A stretch of DNA of 64,000 bases, taken from assembly GCF_017875325.1 (NCBI RefSeq), contig NZ_JAGGMN010000001.1, forward strand, positions 1,302,001 through 1,366,000. Reading direction: 5' to 3'. This DNA is from Methanofollis sp. W23 (GTDB taxonomy: Archaea > Halobacteriota > Methanomicrobia > Methanomicrobiales > Methanofollaceae). The position numbers and the translations under genes were made by a program. The notes beneath the pieces were generated by a model that searched no databases, was not told the DNA's origin, and saw only the letters and a list, made by a program, of their open reading frames with translations. Positions 54,924-63,571 of the stretch are shown here, piece after piece (within the stretch, counting starts at the first letter, position 1; every line of letters begins with the position of its first letter).

Positions 54924-55655
54924 TTACTCCTTCACTCCCGCGATCCGCTCAGGATGGGTGTAGATGGTGAACCGGTTCCCTCTGGAAAAGCAGATGAGGG
55001 TGATCCCGGCCTCTTCTGCGGCCTCGATCCCGCGGTCGGTCGAGGCCGCCCGCGAGATGACGACCGGAACGCCCGCGTGTGCGGCCTTGGCCACCATCCC
55101 TGCAGGTTGCCTTCCTGTGCACCCGATGACACAGCGCGAGCGGTCGAGACCGTCGAGGACAGCGCGGCCGATCACCTTGTCGACGGTATTATGCCGACCA
55201 ACATCACAGGCCTTTGCGACAAGGGTACCGTCGCAGAAGAGGACCGAACAGTGGAGCCCACCGGTCCGGCGCCAGTCTTCAGACTCAATGGCGGCGGTCA
55301 TCTGGTAGACCTCATCGATGTCGACCTGCAGGTCTGAGATGACAGAGGGCAGGGGGTGAAGAAAGGATGTCCCCCCTGAGGATCCGACGACCCCGTCGCC
55401 CCCTGATCGAAGTCCGGCGGTAACCCTGATCTCCTCCCCCTCCACCTCGACGGCGTCGACATGATCGGCAAGTCCTTCTGCGACGACAAAACCCGCCCCC
55501 AACTCCTCGAGTTGCTCGGCCGAGGCGACCATCCTGGTGACCGGCATGCCATTCACCATAAGACGATACTGCCGCTCGGCACAGACCTCATCGACGATCT
55601 CATGCGCCTCTCTCCCCTTCACCTGGATACACCGGCATTTATAGAGATCCATCAT
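54924..55655 (-). CDS. fdhD: FdhD-family formate dehydrogenase accessory sulfurtransferase
   Basis: A 243-residue protein of the family that transfers sulfur to the Mo/W cofactor of formate dehydrogenase. Conserved features are RRTGGLHCSVLF, CDVGRHNTVDKVIG, GCTGRQPAGMV (where most members have SGR) and the C-terminal ITLICFSRGNRFTIYT. The CxxC pair that carries the persulfide in Escherichia coli FdhD is not visible; that region reads GSSGGTSF. Cysteines occur instead at TGGLHC, FCDG and ACDVG. Two consecutive ATG codons open the frame (55655, 55652). It is divergent from the HTH regulator and is probably the first gene of a four-gene operon. Confidence 0.85.
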   Translation of the reverse strand: MMDLYKCRCIQVKGREAHEIVDEVCAERQYRLMVNGMPVTRMVASAEQLEELGAGFVVAEGLADHVDAVEVEGEEIRVTAGLRSGGDGVVGSSGGTSFLHPLPSVISDLQVDIDEVYQMTAAIESEDWRRTGGLHCSVLFCDGTLVAKACDVGRHNTVDKVIGRAVLDGLDRSRCVIGCTGRQPAGMVAKAAHAGVPVVISRAASTDRGIEAAEEAGITLICFSRGNRFTIYTHPERIAGVKE

Positions 55656-55707
55656 ATCGTACCTGCATTGATGATTTCAAGGATCCTGGCGTTGACACGT
55701 TCCCAAC

Positions 55708-55740
55708 CCTTATATGATATCCCCATTAACAATTGTTAAT
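55708..55740. promoter_or_regulatory. Divergent promoter with palindromic operator
   Basis: A shared TATA-like segment (CCTTATATGATATCC, about 55708-55722; on the minus strand CATATAAGG) is followed by the perfect 16-bp palindrome ATTAACAATTGTTAAT (55725-55740). For the plus-strand regulator the palindrome covers the expected initiation zone. For fdhD it lies just upstream of the TATA box. It is a good candidate for autoregulation and fdh-operon control by the adjacent HTH protein. Confidence 0.6.
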
Positions 55741-55772
55741 CATAACGCTCTGAATTTATGGATTGTGATTCT

Positions 55773-56147
55773 ATGAAACTCCCATGTGAGACTGGTGTCT
55801 GGTTGATCCTCCCGTGTATCCGAGCATGCCTTGTGCAGGAACTGATCACTAAAGGGTTGCCCCAGAAGCAGGTTGCCCAGATGCTCGGTGTCACGCCGGC
55901 ATCGGTTTCGCAGTACGCCTCCAAAAAACGCGGCTGCAAGATCGAACTCGGCACCGAGGTGATCAGTTCGATCAGGGTACTTGCCGACGACATGGTGGCC
56001 GACCGTGTGGAACATATGGGGCTGCGCATGTGCGACATCTGCATGCAGGTGCGTTCCGGCGGGTTGATCGAAGATGACGGCAGCCCCTGTGCCCGCACCA
56101 TGTTCTGCAATATCTCCCCTGGCCAGGGTACCAATGAACGGACTTGA
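55773..56147 (+). CDS. HTH transcriptional regulator with C-terminal cysteine cluster
   Basis: A 124-residue predicted DNA-binding protein of the archaeal COG2522 type. The helix-turn-helix is LPQKQVAQMLGVTPASVSQY (about residues 30-49). The C-terminal half has CDICMQVR and two later cysteines (SPCARTMFC), arranged like a metal or iron-sulfur site. I chose the ATG at 55773 (MKLPCETGVWLILPCIRACL) because it matches the usual family start; an ATG 15 bases upstream is in frame. It is divergent from fdhD, with a palindrome between them, suggesting metal- or redox-responsive control. Confidence 0.75.
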   Translation: MKLPCETGVWLILPCIRACLVQELITKGLPQKQVAQMLGVTPASVSQYASKKRGCKIELGTEVISSIRVLADDMVADRVEHMGLRMCDICMQVRSGGLIEDDGSPCARTMFCNISPGQGTNERT

Positions 56148-56956
56148 ATAGATCCTCTTATGGCCCTGTAGAAACCCTCATTTTTTGTGTGGGGATTTTG
56201 TGTGGGGAGCATGTGTGTCACCCGCATTCCCCTATCTTCCCACCGAGGACGCTGCCCCGGACCCCCGGGATCACGATGAGGTCGGGGAGGCAGAATCGAC
56301 GACCATGACGAGAGGGGAGGGATCCTCGACCAATCGTACGGTGAGGGTTCCAGGGGTGCAACCCCCAGTGCGATTGAAGTGGGAAGGCACGCGATCAGAA
56401 GGCTATTCTGACAGATCTATGAAGGCCTACCATGAGCAGATCCCACAACTCCCTGTGGCCTGACCATCATCTTGAACTGAAGGCTTTCCTTCCGAAGTGT
56501 GACGCCCTCTCCTCCACCTCGCCGTGGGGGTGTTCCGAGGGCTCCGCCAGGCGCGAGAGAGTGATAAAAATGTCTTCGTTTTTCTTCTGTAGGGCGGCAA
56601 TGATGATCGACGTCGCTTCCCATTCCATACGCCCCAAAAGGCGCGACTCGCGGATCCCTGAGATCATTAAGAGGGTGAGGTCTTTTCCTATGTTTTCTTC
56701 ATGCAAGGAGAGAGGTACTTCGTTTTTTGCATTGTGGTGACGACATTTCGTTCTTGAATGAACACTAACCGCCCCCCGCACCACCCACGACGAAGACAGG
56801 CGGGGGCGACTATTCATTTGATGGTGCTTCTATGTGGTGTCGTGCTCATTTTCAAAAACATGCATGGATCGTGTTTTCCTCTCATGCCCATCTTTACAGG
56901 GCCCGTTTCTCTTCTCTCTCTGACCACCCTCCCTCCATGCCGCGGGAAGGGTGCGA
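56148..56956. repeat. Intergenic repeat mosaic
   Basis: A left element end GGCCCTGTAGAAACCCTC at 56162-56179 is followed by an interior resembling 6341-6450 and 61290-61420, but no right end is found. The block at 56440-56500 recurs at 48470-48540. Between about 56560 and 56740 the minus strand has an open frame with protein-like composition (HEENIGKDLTLLMISGIRES), possibly a gene fragment. Confidence 0.5.
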
Positions 56957-56957
56957 A

Positions 56958-56968
56958 CTTAATTATCC
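56958..56968 (+). promoter_or_regulatory. TATA-like box for dapL
   Basis: CTTAATTATCC is centred about 28 bases before the ATG at 56991, so the dapL-lysA transcript is probably leaderless or nearly so. Confidence 0.45.
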
Positions 56969-56990
56969 TTGCCACACGAAAACTAGGACG

Positions 56991-58139
56991 ATGTACTCAC
57001 AGAGACTGGATAACCTGCCACCATATCTCTTTGCCAGAATTGACGCGTTAAAAGCCCAGAAAAAGAGTGAGGGCGTCGACGTCATCGACCTGGGTGTCGG
57101 CGATCCCGACCTGCCGACCCCTGCCCATATCGTCGAGGCGATGGTCAGGGCGGTCCAGAACCCTGAGAACCACCACTACCCCGCCTACGACGGGATACTT
57201 CCTTTCAAAGAGGCGGTCGCGACATGGTACCAGAACCGCTTTTCGGTCTCCCTGGACCCAGGCAACGAGGTCGTCGCCCTGATGGGGTCAAAAGACGGGA
57301 TCGCCCATATCCCCGAGGCGTTCGTCAACCCGGGCGACTATGTCCTGGCCACCGACCCGGGCTACCCGGTCTACAAGACCTCAACGCTCTTTGCCGAGGG
57401 GAAGACCCACCTCCTGCCCCTGCGTGCCGAGAACAAGTTCCTCCCTGTCCTCGACGACATCCCGGCAGAGGTGCTGAAGCGGGCAAAAATCCTCTTCTTC
57501 AACTACCCGAACAACCCGACGGCTGCGACCGCGCCCATGTCCTTCTTCAACGAGGTCGTGGAGTTTGCCCGCGAGCACGACATCGTCGTCGTCCACGACA
57601 ATGCCTACTCTGAGATCACCTTTGACGGCTACAAGGCCCCCTCCTTCCTGGAAGCGGACGGGGCCGAGGAGGTCGGGGTCGAGATGCACTCTCTCTCCAA
57701 GACCTACAATATGACCGGATGGCGGATCGGGATGGCCGTCGGCAACCCCGAGGTGCTCTCCGGCCTGGCGCGGGTCAAGTCCAATGTCGATTCAGGGGTC
57801 TTTGACGCCGTGCAGCACGCCGGGATCACCGCACTCACCGGATCGCAACAGTGCGTCGCCGACGCCTGCGCCACCTACCAGGAGCGGCGTGACGCCCTGG
57901 TGAAAGGACTGCGCGAGGACGGGTTCGATGTCCAGGCCCCCAAGGCGACCTTCTATGTCTGGATGCCGGTCGACGACTGCATGAAGGCGGCGGCAAAGTT
58001 CCTGGACGAGGCTGGGATCGTCGTCACCCCAGGGGTCGGGTTTGGCGAGAGTGGCGAGGGCTATGTACGCTTTGCCATCACCAGGTCGGTCGAGCGGATC
58101 GAGGAAGCCGCCGAGCGGATCGGGAGGGTGAGCCTGTGA
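56991..58139 (+). CDS. dapL: LL-diaminopimelate aminotransferase
   Basis: A 382-residue fold-type I aminotransferase that converts tetrahydrodipicolinate directly to LL-diaminopimelate in lysine biosynthesis. Family motifs are VIDLGVGDPDLPTP, HHYPAYDG, FNYPNNPTAA, the DNAYSEITFD stretch and the PLP-lysine motif SLSKTYNMTGWRIG. The ATG at 56991 is chosen because it gives the normal family N-terminus (MYSQRLDNLPPYLFARID) and fits the TATA box; upstream sequence in frame is repeat-derived. It overlaps lysA as GTGA. Confidence 0.92.
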   Translation: MYSQRLDNLPPYLFARIDALKAQKKSEGVDVIDLGVGDPDLPTPAHIVEAMVRAVQNPENHHYPAYDGILPFKEAVATWYQNRFSVSLDPGNEVVALMGSKDGIAHIPEAFVNPGDYVLATDPGYPVYKTSTLFAEGKTHLLPLRAENKFLPVLDDIPAEVLKRAKILFFNYPNNPTAATAPMSFFNEVVEFAREHDIVVVHDNAYSEITFDGYKAPSFLEADGAEEVGVEMHSLSKTYNMTGWRIGMAVGNPEVLSGLARVKSNVDSGVFDAVQHAGITALTGSQQCVADACATYQERRDALVKGLREDGFDVQAPKATFYVWMPVDDCMKAAAKFLDEAGIVVTPGVGFGESGEGYVRFAITRSVERIEEAAERIGRVSL

Positions 58140-59428
58140 AACTCCCATCCCACCTCACCGTCGAGGACGGTCACCTCCACCTCGGCGGCCTCGACCTCGT
58201 CGACCTTGCCGGGACCTATGGCACGCCGCTGTACGTCACCGACTTCGACCGCATCGTCGGAAATTTCAAGAGATTCACCTCGGCGCTCACCGCCCACTAC
58301 CCCGCGGTCCAGGTGCTCTTTGCGGCCAAGGCAAACGGCAACCTTGCGGTCATGCGGGCACTCGCCGAGCAGGGTGCGGGCGCCGACGTCTTCTCGTCAG
58401 GCGAACTCAAACTCGCCATGCAGGCCGGGATGCAGCCAGACCGCCTCCTCTTCAATGGGAGTTCCAAGAGCCCGGCAGACCTCGCTCTTGCCGTCGAGAC
58501 AGGCGTGCGGGTCTCAGTCGACTCGGTCGACGAACTCCACCAGCTTGAGGTGGCGGCCGCCGAGGCCGGGAAGAGTGTCGAGATCGCCTTCAGGGTCAAC
58601 CCGGCCCTCGAGGTCCCGACCCACCCGAAGATCGCCACCGGGCTGAAGACGAGCAAGTTCGGGATCCCGGCAGAGGAGATCGTCGGGGCCTATGCCGAGG
58701 CGCTCGCCTGCGAGCATATCGACCCGGCAGGGATCCACTGTCATATCGGCTCCCAGATCCTTGAGGTCGAACCCTTCGCCCGGGCGGCTGAGGTGATGGT
58801 CGAGGTCGCAAAGGAGGTCACCGACCTCGGTGCCGAGATCAGGTTCCTGGACATCGGCGGGGGGCTCGGGATCCCGTACCGCCACGAGACCGACACCGCC
58901 CCAACTCCTGAAGAGTACGCCGACGCCGTGATGCCGGTCTTCCTGCAGGGGATCAGGGACGCCGGGATCGACCCGGCTCTCTGGGTTGAGCCAGGCCGCT
59001 GGCTTGTCGGCGACTCTTCGGTCCTCCTTGCCAGGGTCAACTCGGTGAAGCGTGCGCACCGGACCTTTGTGAACGTCGACGCCGGCTTCAACCTCCTGGT
59101 CAGACCGGCGATGTACGACTCATACCACGAGGTCGTCGTCGCGAACAAGGCCGACCAACCTGCCGACGGCACCTATACGGTCGCCGGCCCAATCTGCGAG
59201 ACCGGCGACCTCCTGGCCCAGGACCGCGCCCTCCCTGCACCTGTAGCAGGAGATCTCGTCGCCGTCCTCGACGCTGGGGCCTACGGGTTTGCGATGTCTT
59301 CGCAGTACAATAGCCGGCCGCGCTGCGCCGAAGTGGCGGTGCGCGGCGGGAAGCACGCCCTGATGCGCCGCACCGAAGAACTCGACGACGTCACCGCCGC
59401 AATGCAGGAGCCTGCCTGGCAGGACTGA
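58136..59428 (+). CDS. lysA: Diaminopimelate decarboxylase
   Basis: A 430-residue PLP enzyme catalysing the last step of lysine synthesis, meso-diaminopimelate to lysine. The alanine-racemase-type barrel has FAAKANGN (PLP lysine) and the glycine-rich phosphate loop IGGGLGIPY. GIHCHIGSQI and the C-terminal DAGAYGFAMSSQYNSRPR are family signatures. It starts with GTG in the overlap with dapL, so the two lysine genes are translationally coupled. Confidence 0.93.
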   Translation: MKLPSHLTVEDGHLHLGGLDLVDLAGTYGTPLYVTDFDRIVGNFKRFTSALTAHYPAVQVLFAAKANGNLAVMRALAEQGAGADVFSSGELKLAMQAGMQPDRLLFNGSSKSPADLALAVETGVRVSVDSVDELHQLEVAAAEAGKSVEIAFRVNPALEVPTHPKIATGLKTSKFGIPAEEIVGAYAEALACEHIDPAGIHCHIGSQILEVEPFARAAEVMVEVAKEVTDLGAEIRFLDIGGGLGIPYRHETDTAPTPEEYADAVMPVFLQGIRDAGIDPALWVEPGRWLVGDSSVLLARVNSVKRAHRTFVNVDAGFNLLVRPAMYDSYHEVVVANKADQPADGTYTVAGPICETGDLLAQDRALPAPVAGDLVAVLDAGAYGFAMSSQYNSRPRCAEVAVRGGKHALMRRTEELDDVTAAMQEPAWQD

Positions 59429-59440
59429 GGAGCGTCGCGA

Positions 59441-60751
59441 GTGCAGTTTCACTACGCCCTTGTCGACGACCTCATCAGCCGTGAAGAATTTGAACAGCGG
59501 GTCAGAGCACGGATGAGCGACGCCGGGGGGCTGCTCGATGAGAACGCCGCGGCTCTCATGGTCGTCAGCGACTGCGGGAGGCAGCACCTCACAATCGCAG
59601 AGATCCGCCCTGGCCCTTCTCTCTTCTCTTTCTTCGGCAAGGTGATTGCGATCGGTGAGCCTGAGGAATTTACCCGGGCCGACGGCGACCTGGGCGTGCG
59701 TGCCACGCTTCTCCTCGGTGATGCCACCGGAAAGGTCGAGGTCGTGCTCTGGGACGAGAAGACCGGGGCGGTGGCCGAGATCGAGGAAGGAGAAGTACTC
59801 GAGGTGATCGGTCGGCTCTCTGGCAGGAGCGGATGGAGCCTCTCGGCCATGGCCCTCAGGAAGTCCACCGTCGCCATCGAGTGTCCCTTCGGCACTGAGA
59901 GGAACTGCGCCTCCCCGGCAGGGTCCGGCGACCTGGTGGTGCGGGTGCTGGGGATCGAGGAGCAGAAGATCTTCACAAGACGGGATGGGTCGGCGGGGGC
60001 GATGGTACCTGCGGTGATCGGTGACGAGACCGGGACGGCAAGGCTCGTCTGCTGGGAACCTACCCTGCTCGCAAAAGTCTATCCTGGCGAGTCGGTCAGG
60101 ATCGTCGGCGCACGTCCGGGGGGCAGGGACCGGCGTTATGGGACCGAGTTCAGTCTCGGCGAAGGGGGACAGATCGAACCGGCCGGGCGCGAGGTGGAGG
60201 TCATGCTCACACCGGCCAGGGACGTGCGCCCGGACCTGACGGTGTCGGTGACCGGGGAAGTCACCGGCGTGCAGCCGCCGCACGGGTTCACGACCAGGAA
60301 AGGGACGCGCTCATGGGTGCGGAACCTCGATCTCGTCGACGACTCGGGTACGGTGCACCTGGTCCTCTGGGGAGACCAGGCCCTCGAGTCCATCAGTCCC
60401 GGCGAGGAGGTGAAGGTCTATCATGCCCGCACCAGGGAGGGGCGATACGGGGGGGTGGAGGTCTCGGTCGGGCGCGGGAGCATGCTCGTCCTCCCGCAGG
60501 CAGATGAGCACGAGATCTCCTTTGAAGGGACGGTCGTCCCCTCCCCCCTTGGGACGACGCTCGACGACGGGCACGAGACCTATCTCCTCTCCTGCGATCT
60601 TCTCCCTGGCCAGGAGGTGCGGGTGGACGGCGTCCTGAAAGGCAGACTGATCACTCCCTGCGCGGTCGAACCGGCCGGGGTCAGTCGCTCCTCCCTGGAG
60701 CACCGCCTGGAAGACCTCGATGAAATGCTCGGGAAGATGAGAGGGATTTAG
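59441..60751 (+). CDS. rpa: Replication protein A-like single-stranded DNA-binding protein
   Basis: A 436-residue archaeal RPA with several OB folds. After a helical N-terminus (ISREEFEQRVRARM), OB folds lie at about 60-160 (IAIGEPEEFTRADGDLGVRA), 165-265 and 270-355 (GFTTRKGTRSWVRNLDLVDD), with a shorter beta-rich C-terminus. I see no zinc finger, which some archaeal RPAs have. The start is GTG at 59441 with GAGGAG about eight bases before it, 12 bases after lysA. Its TAG stop (60749-60751) abuts the miniature element at 60752 and forms part of the target duplication. Confidence 0.85.
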   Translation: MQFHYALVDDLISREEFEQRVRARMSDAGGLLDENAAALMVVSDCGRQHLTIAEIRPGPSLFSFFGKVIAIGEPEEFTRADGDLGVRATLLLGDATGKVEVVLWDEKTGAVAEIEEGEVLEVIGRLSGRSGWSLSAMALRKSTVAIECPFGTERNCASPAGSGDLVVRVLGIEEQKIFTRRDGSAGAMVPAVIGDETGTARLVCWEPTLLAKVYPGESVRIVGARPGGRDRRYGTEFSLGEGGQIEPAGREVEVMLTPARDVRPDLTVSVTGEVTGVQPPHGFTTRKGTRSWVRNLDLVDDSGTVHLVLWGDQALESISPGEEVKVYHARTREGRYGGVEVSVGRGSMLVLPQADEHEISFEGTVVPSPLGTTLDDGHETYLLSCDLLPGQEVRVDGVLKGRLITPCAVEPAGVSRSSLEHRLEDLDEMLGKMRGI

Positions 60752-60972
60752 GGCCCTGTAGAAACTCTCTGGCGGGGGGTGTGCCGCCCTCAGAACCTCC
60801 CGCACCAGGCTGGGTCGTGGACAGCACTCCCACTTCATTCATGAATTTCGAATATGCCTTCCCGGCCCCATCGTGATCCCAGGGGGCCGGGGCAGCGCCC
60901 CGGGCGTGATTCATGAGGGAAAGCAGGAGAATCACGCGTGCACCCATAAAGGGGGAAGGTTTCTACAGAGCC
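60752..60972. mobile_element. Miniature inverted-repeat element, copy F, with perfect target duplication (221 bp)
   Basis: The ends are GGCCCTGTAGAAACTCTC (60752-60769) and GAAGGTTTCTACAGAGCC (60955-60972). The octamer GGATTTAG occurs immediately on both sides (60744-60751 and 60973-60980), a perfect 8-bp target-site duplication. The left copy includes the RPA stop codon, so insertion left the protein unchanged. The interior is non-coding and carries GC-rich palindromes that may act as a transcript end. Confidence 0.9.
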
Positions 60973-62578
60973 GGATTTAGACCTTTTTTAATCTCTTCGT
61001 TGCACGAATATCCATTCTCTGGATCCTGTAGAATGAGCATGAGGCGAGAACACGCCTCAAGCATATAGGATGAACATTAAGACCGGAGAATTGGTGAGGA
61101 TCATGTTCCATCGCCGCCCCCACCTATCTTTGTCGTGGGGGGTCCGGGATGAAGAGAGGGTGGGAAGGCAGAGAACCTGATCGTTCAGAAGGTGTCTCTT
61201 TCCTCTGTGTATCGGTTTTGAGGATTATCAGTGCGTTCGAATTCTCATCCATAAATCCAGAATAGAACGACTGGATCATTTTCATGTAAACCCCACTTTT
61301 TGTGGGGGGAGGATGTGTGTCATCCGCTTTCCCTCCTTTTAGGCCGGGGGTGCAACCCCCGAACCCCTTGGATCACGATGGGATCAGGAAGGCAGAATCG
61401 ACGACCATGACGAGAGGGGCGGTGTCCTCGACCAATCGTGCGGCGCGGCTCAGGGGTGTAATCCCCGACGCGAGATGTTGGTGGAGATTCTGCGATTGAG
61501 GGCGGCACGCCTGATCGACGTGCCTTCTCAGACTGTCATGCTGGGGGATGCTGGGGGCAAGTGACCCCCGCGCCTCCGTGAGGACGATGGGGAAGGCAGA
61601 TTAGATGATATCATGACGAGGGGTCTGCCGTCCTCGACTCAATCGTGTGGCGGGGGTCCGGGGGTGCAACCCCCGATGCGAGACGACAGAAAAGATCCTA
61701 CGATGATGGCCCCTGTTCTGATCGACTTGCCTTCCCACACCATCATGGATGAAGATAGAGTCAGGAAGGCACAGTCGGTGAACCTGAAGAGAGATTTACC
61801 ACCTGCCACCAGTCTTTGCGTGGAGAACAGGGAAGCGGCCTGCACCCTGCCAGAGAGTTCTGTCCAGTGGGTTTCTACATAGCCAAATTTCTTGAAGATC
61901 TGTTCTGATCCAGCAGATTGTACAGGCACCGCATACTTCTGAGATGTGTTCAATCGCGTATACTCTCACGCCACGGACCATATCCGATTCAACAAGAACA
62001 TATCTCAAAACTCTCCAGGGTTGGATATCTCCTCAAACTGAAGTGTTTCCTTCCTGAAATTCTAAACTCTCTCCTCGACCGGGGGGCTTAGCTGCCCCCA
62101 GGACCCCCCGCCGATGAAGATTGACGGAGTTGGCGGAGGATTGCGTCCCGTCTACATGGTCTTTTCTCTGCCTTCCCGTCCCCATCGCCATCCCGGGGGT
62201 CCGGGGACAGCGCCTCTGGCATGGGCGAGGGGGAAGGCGACGAATGTATGGGCGCGCGATGAAAAAAGTTGGGATCTCTTCATTGTCATCCATCGCTCTC
62301 AATCGGTGGGGAGGAGGGCCGGAGAGTTTTGGGATGACCTCCATGATTGATCTCTAATATCTTCGCCAGCGCGAATGTCAGGAAGAGACCTCGCAAAGGA
62401 GAGGGCACCGACCCCCCACCCGCGTGTTCACTTTCACACCGCGCACGGGAAGGAGACTATAGGGGGGAGTGCGAAAATGATATGTGTGCCTGGAGACCAC
62501 CATCTCGCGTGTATTTTTCCGGCATTCCGCACCTCTTCTGCTGGTGTGAGACCACATATCAAAAGGAGTGAAAAAAAT
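60973..62578. repeat. Intergenic repeat mosaic between RPA and radA
   Basis: No gene is supported. The blocks include 61024-61080 (shared with 49060-49120), 61183-61290 (shared with 5889-6010 and 51994-52110), and a tandem pair of 'gtgcaaccccc..gcgagac' palindromic units at about 61430-61690. An element-like right end GGGTTTCTACATAGCC lies at about 61864-61879. The last 200 bases before radA are not repetitive and should contain its promoter. Confidence 0.6.
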
Positions 62579-63559
62579 ATGTCCTCTGGTTCACTGGATC
62601 TTGAAGACCTCCCTGGAGTCGGCCCGACCACGGCCGACAAACTCAGGGAAGCTGGGTATGCAACGGTTGAGAGCGTCGCCACCGCTTCGCCCGCCGACCT
62701 CGCCGAAGCGGCGGAGATCGGGGAGGCAAGTGCAAAGAAAGTCATCAAGGGCGCCCGAGAACTCGCCGATATCGGGGGATTCAAGACCGGGATCGCCGTC
62801 CTCGAGGACCGCAAAGAGGTCAAGAAACTCAAGACTCTTGTTCCTGAGTTCGACGACCTGCTCGGGGGCGGGATGGAGACCAAGTCCATCTCTGAAGTCT
62901 ATGGTGAGTTCGGGTCGGGCAAGAGTCAGATCGCCCACCAGATGGCGGTCAATGCCTACCTCCCCGAAGAGTTCGGGGGCCTCGAGGGGTCGTGCGTCTA
63001 TATCGATACCGAGAACACCTTCCGCCCGGAACGTATCGAACAGATGGTAAGGGGCCTTGAAATTGAGGGATACGACGTGCCGCCCTTCGAGGAGTTCCTC
63101 GAACATATCCATGTGGCTAAGGGCTACACCTCAGACCACCAGATGCTCCTGGTCGAGAGCGCGCGCGACCTTGCCACCGAGATGAAGGAGACCGAGTATC
63201 CGGTCAGGCTCATCATCATCGACTCCCTTACCGCTCACTTCAGGGCAGAATATGCAGGCAGAGGAACTCTCTCGGTGCGGCAACAGAAACTGAACCGGCA
63301 CATGTACGACCTGGCCAAACTGGCCGAGGAGTTCAATGCGGTCGCCCTGGTGACCAACCAGGTCCAGTCCAACCCAGGTGTCTTCTTCGGCGACCCGACC
63401 AAACCGATCGGCGGCAACATCGTCGGTCATGCCGCCAAGTTCAGGCTGTATCTCCGCAAGAGCAAAGGCGGCCGCAGGATTGCAAAACTGGTGGACAGCC
63501 CGAACCTTCCCGAGGGCGAAGCAGCATTCGTCGTCGAAGAAGGCGGGCTCAAGCCTTGA
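62579..63559 (+). CDS. radA: DNA repair and recombination protein RadA
   Basis: A 326-residue archaeal RecA/Rad51 recombinase. The N-terminal helix-hairpin-helix domain ([20 protein letters not shown]) is followed by the ATPase core with Walker [10 protein letters not shown] and Walker B LIIIDSL, then [20 protein letters not shown] and the L2-region [10 protein letters not shown] chose the ATG at 62579, preceded by AAAAGGAGTG at good spacing; it gives the usual family N-terminus. Upstream in-frame sequence is not conserved. The gene is followed after 12 bases by phosphoglycolate phosphatase. Confidence 0.95.
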   Translation: MSSGSLDLEDLPGVGPTTADKLREAGYATVESVATASPADLAEAAEIGEASAKKVIKGARELADIGGFKTGIAVLEDRKEVKKLKTLVPEFDDLLGGGMETKSISEVYGEFGSGKSQIAHQMAVNAYLPEEFGGLEGSCVYIDTENTFRPERIEQMVRGLEIEGYDVPPFEEFLEHIHVAKGYTSDHQMLLVESARDLATEMKETEYPVRLIIIDSLTAHFRAEYAGRGTLSVRQQKLNRHMYDLAKLAEEFNAVALVTNQVQSNPGVFFGDPTKPIGGNIVGHAAKFRLYLRKSKGGRRIAKLVDSPNLPEGEAAFVVEEGGLKP

Positions 63560-63571
63560 GGGTGGTCAGGA

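Noticed and set aside
59120-60283. Open frame of about 387 codons on the minus strand
   Set aside because: It is antisense to lysA and RPA, both of which have clear family motifs in the plus frames.
61300-61700. Closely spaced palindromic repeats that might be a CRISPR array
   Set aside because: The units are of unequal length, diverge in sequence and carry conserved rather than unique intervening DNA, with no cas genes nearby.
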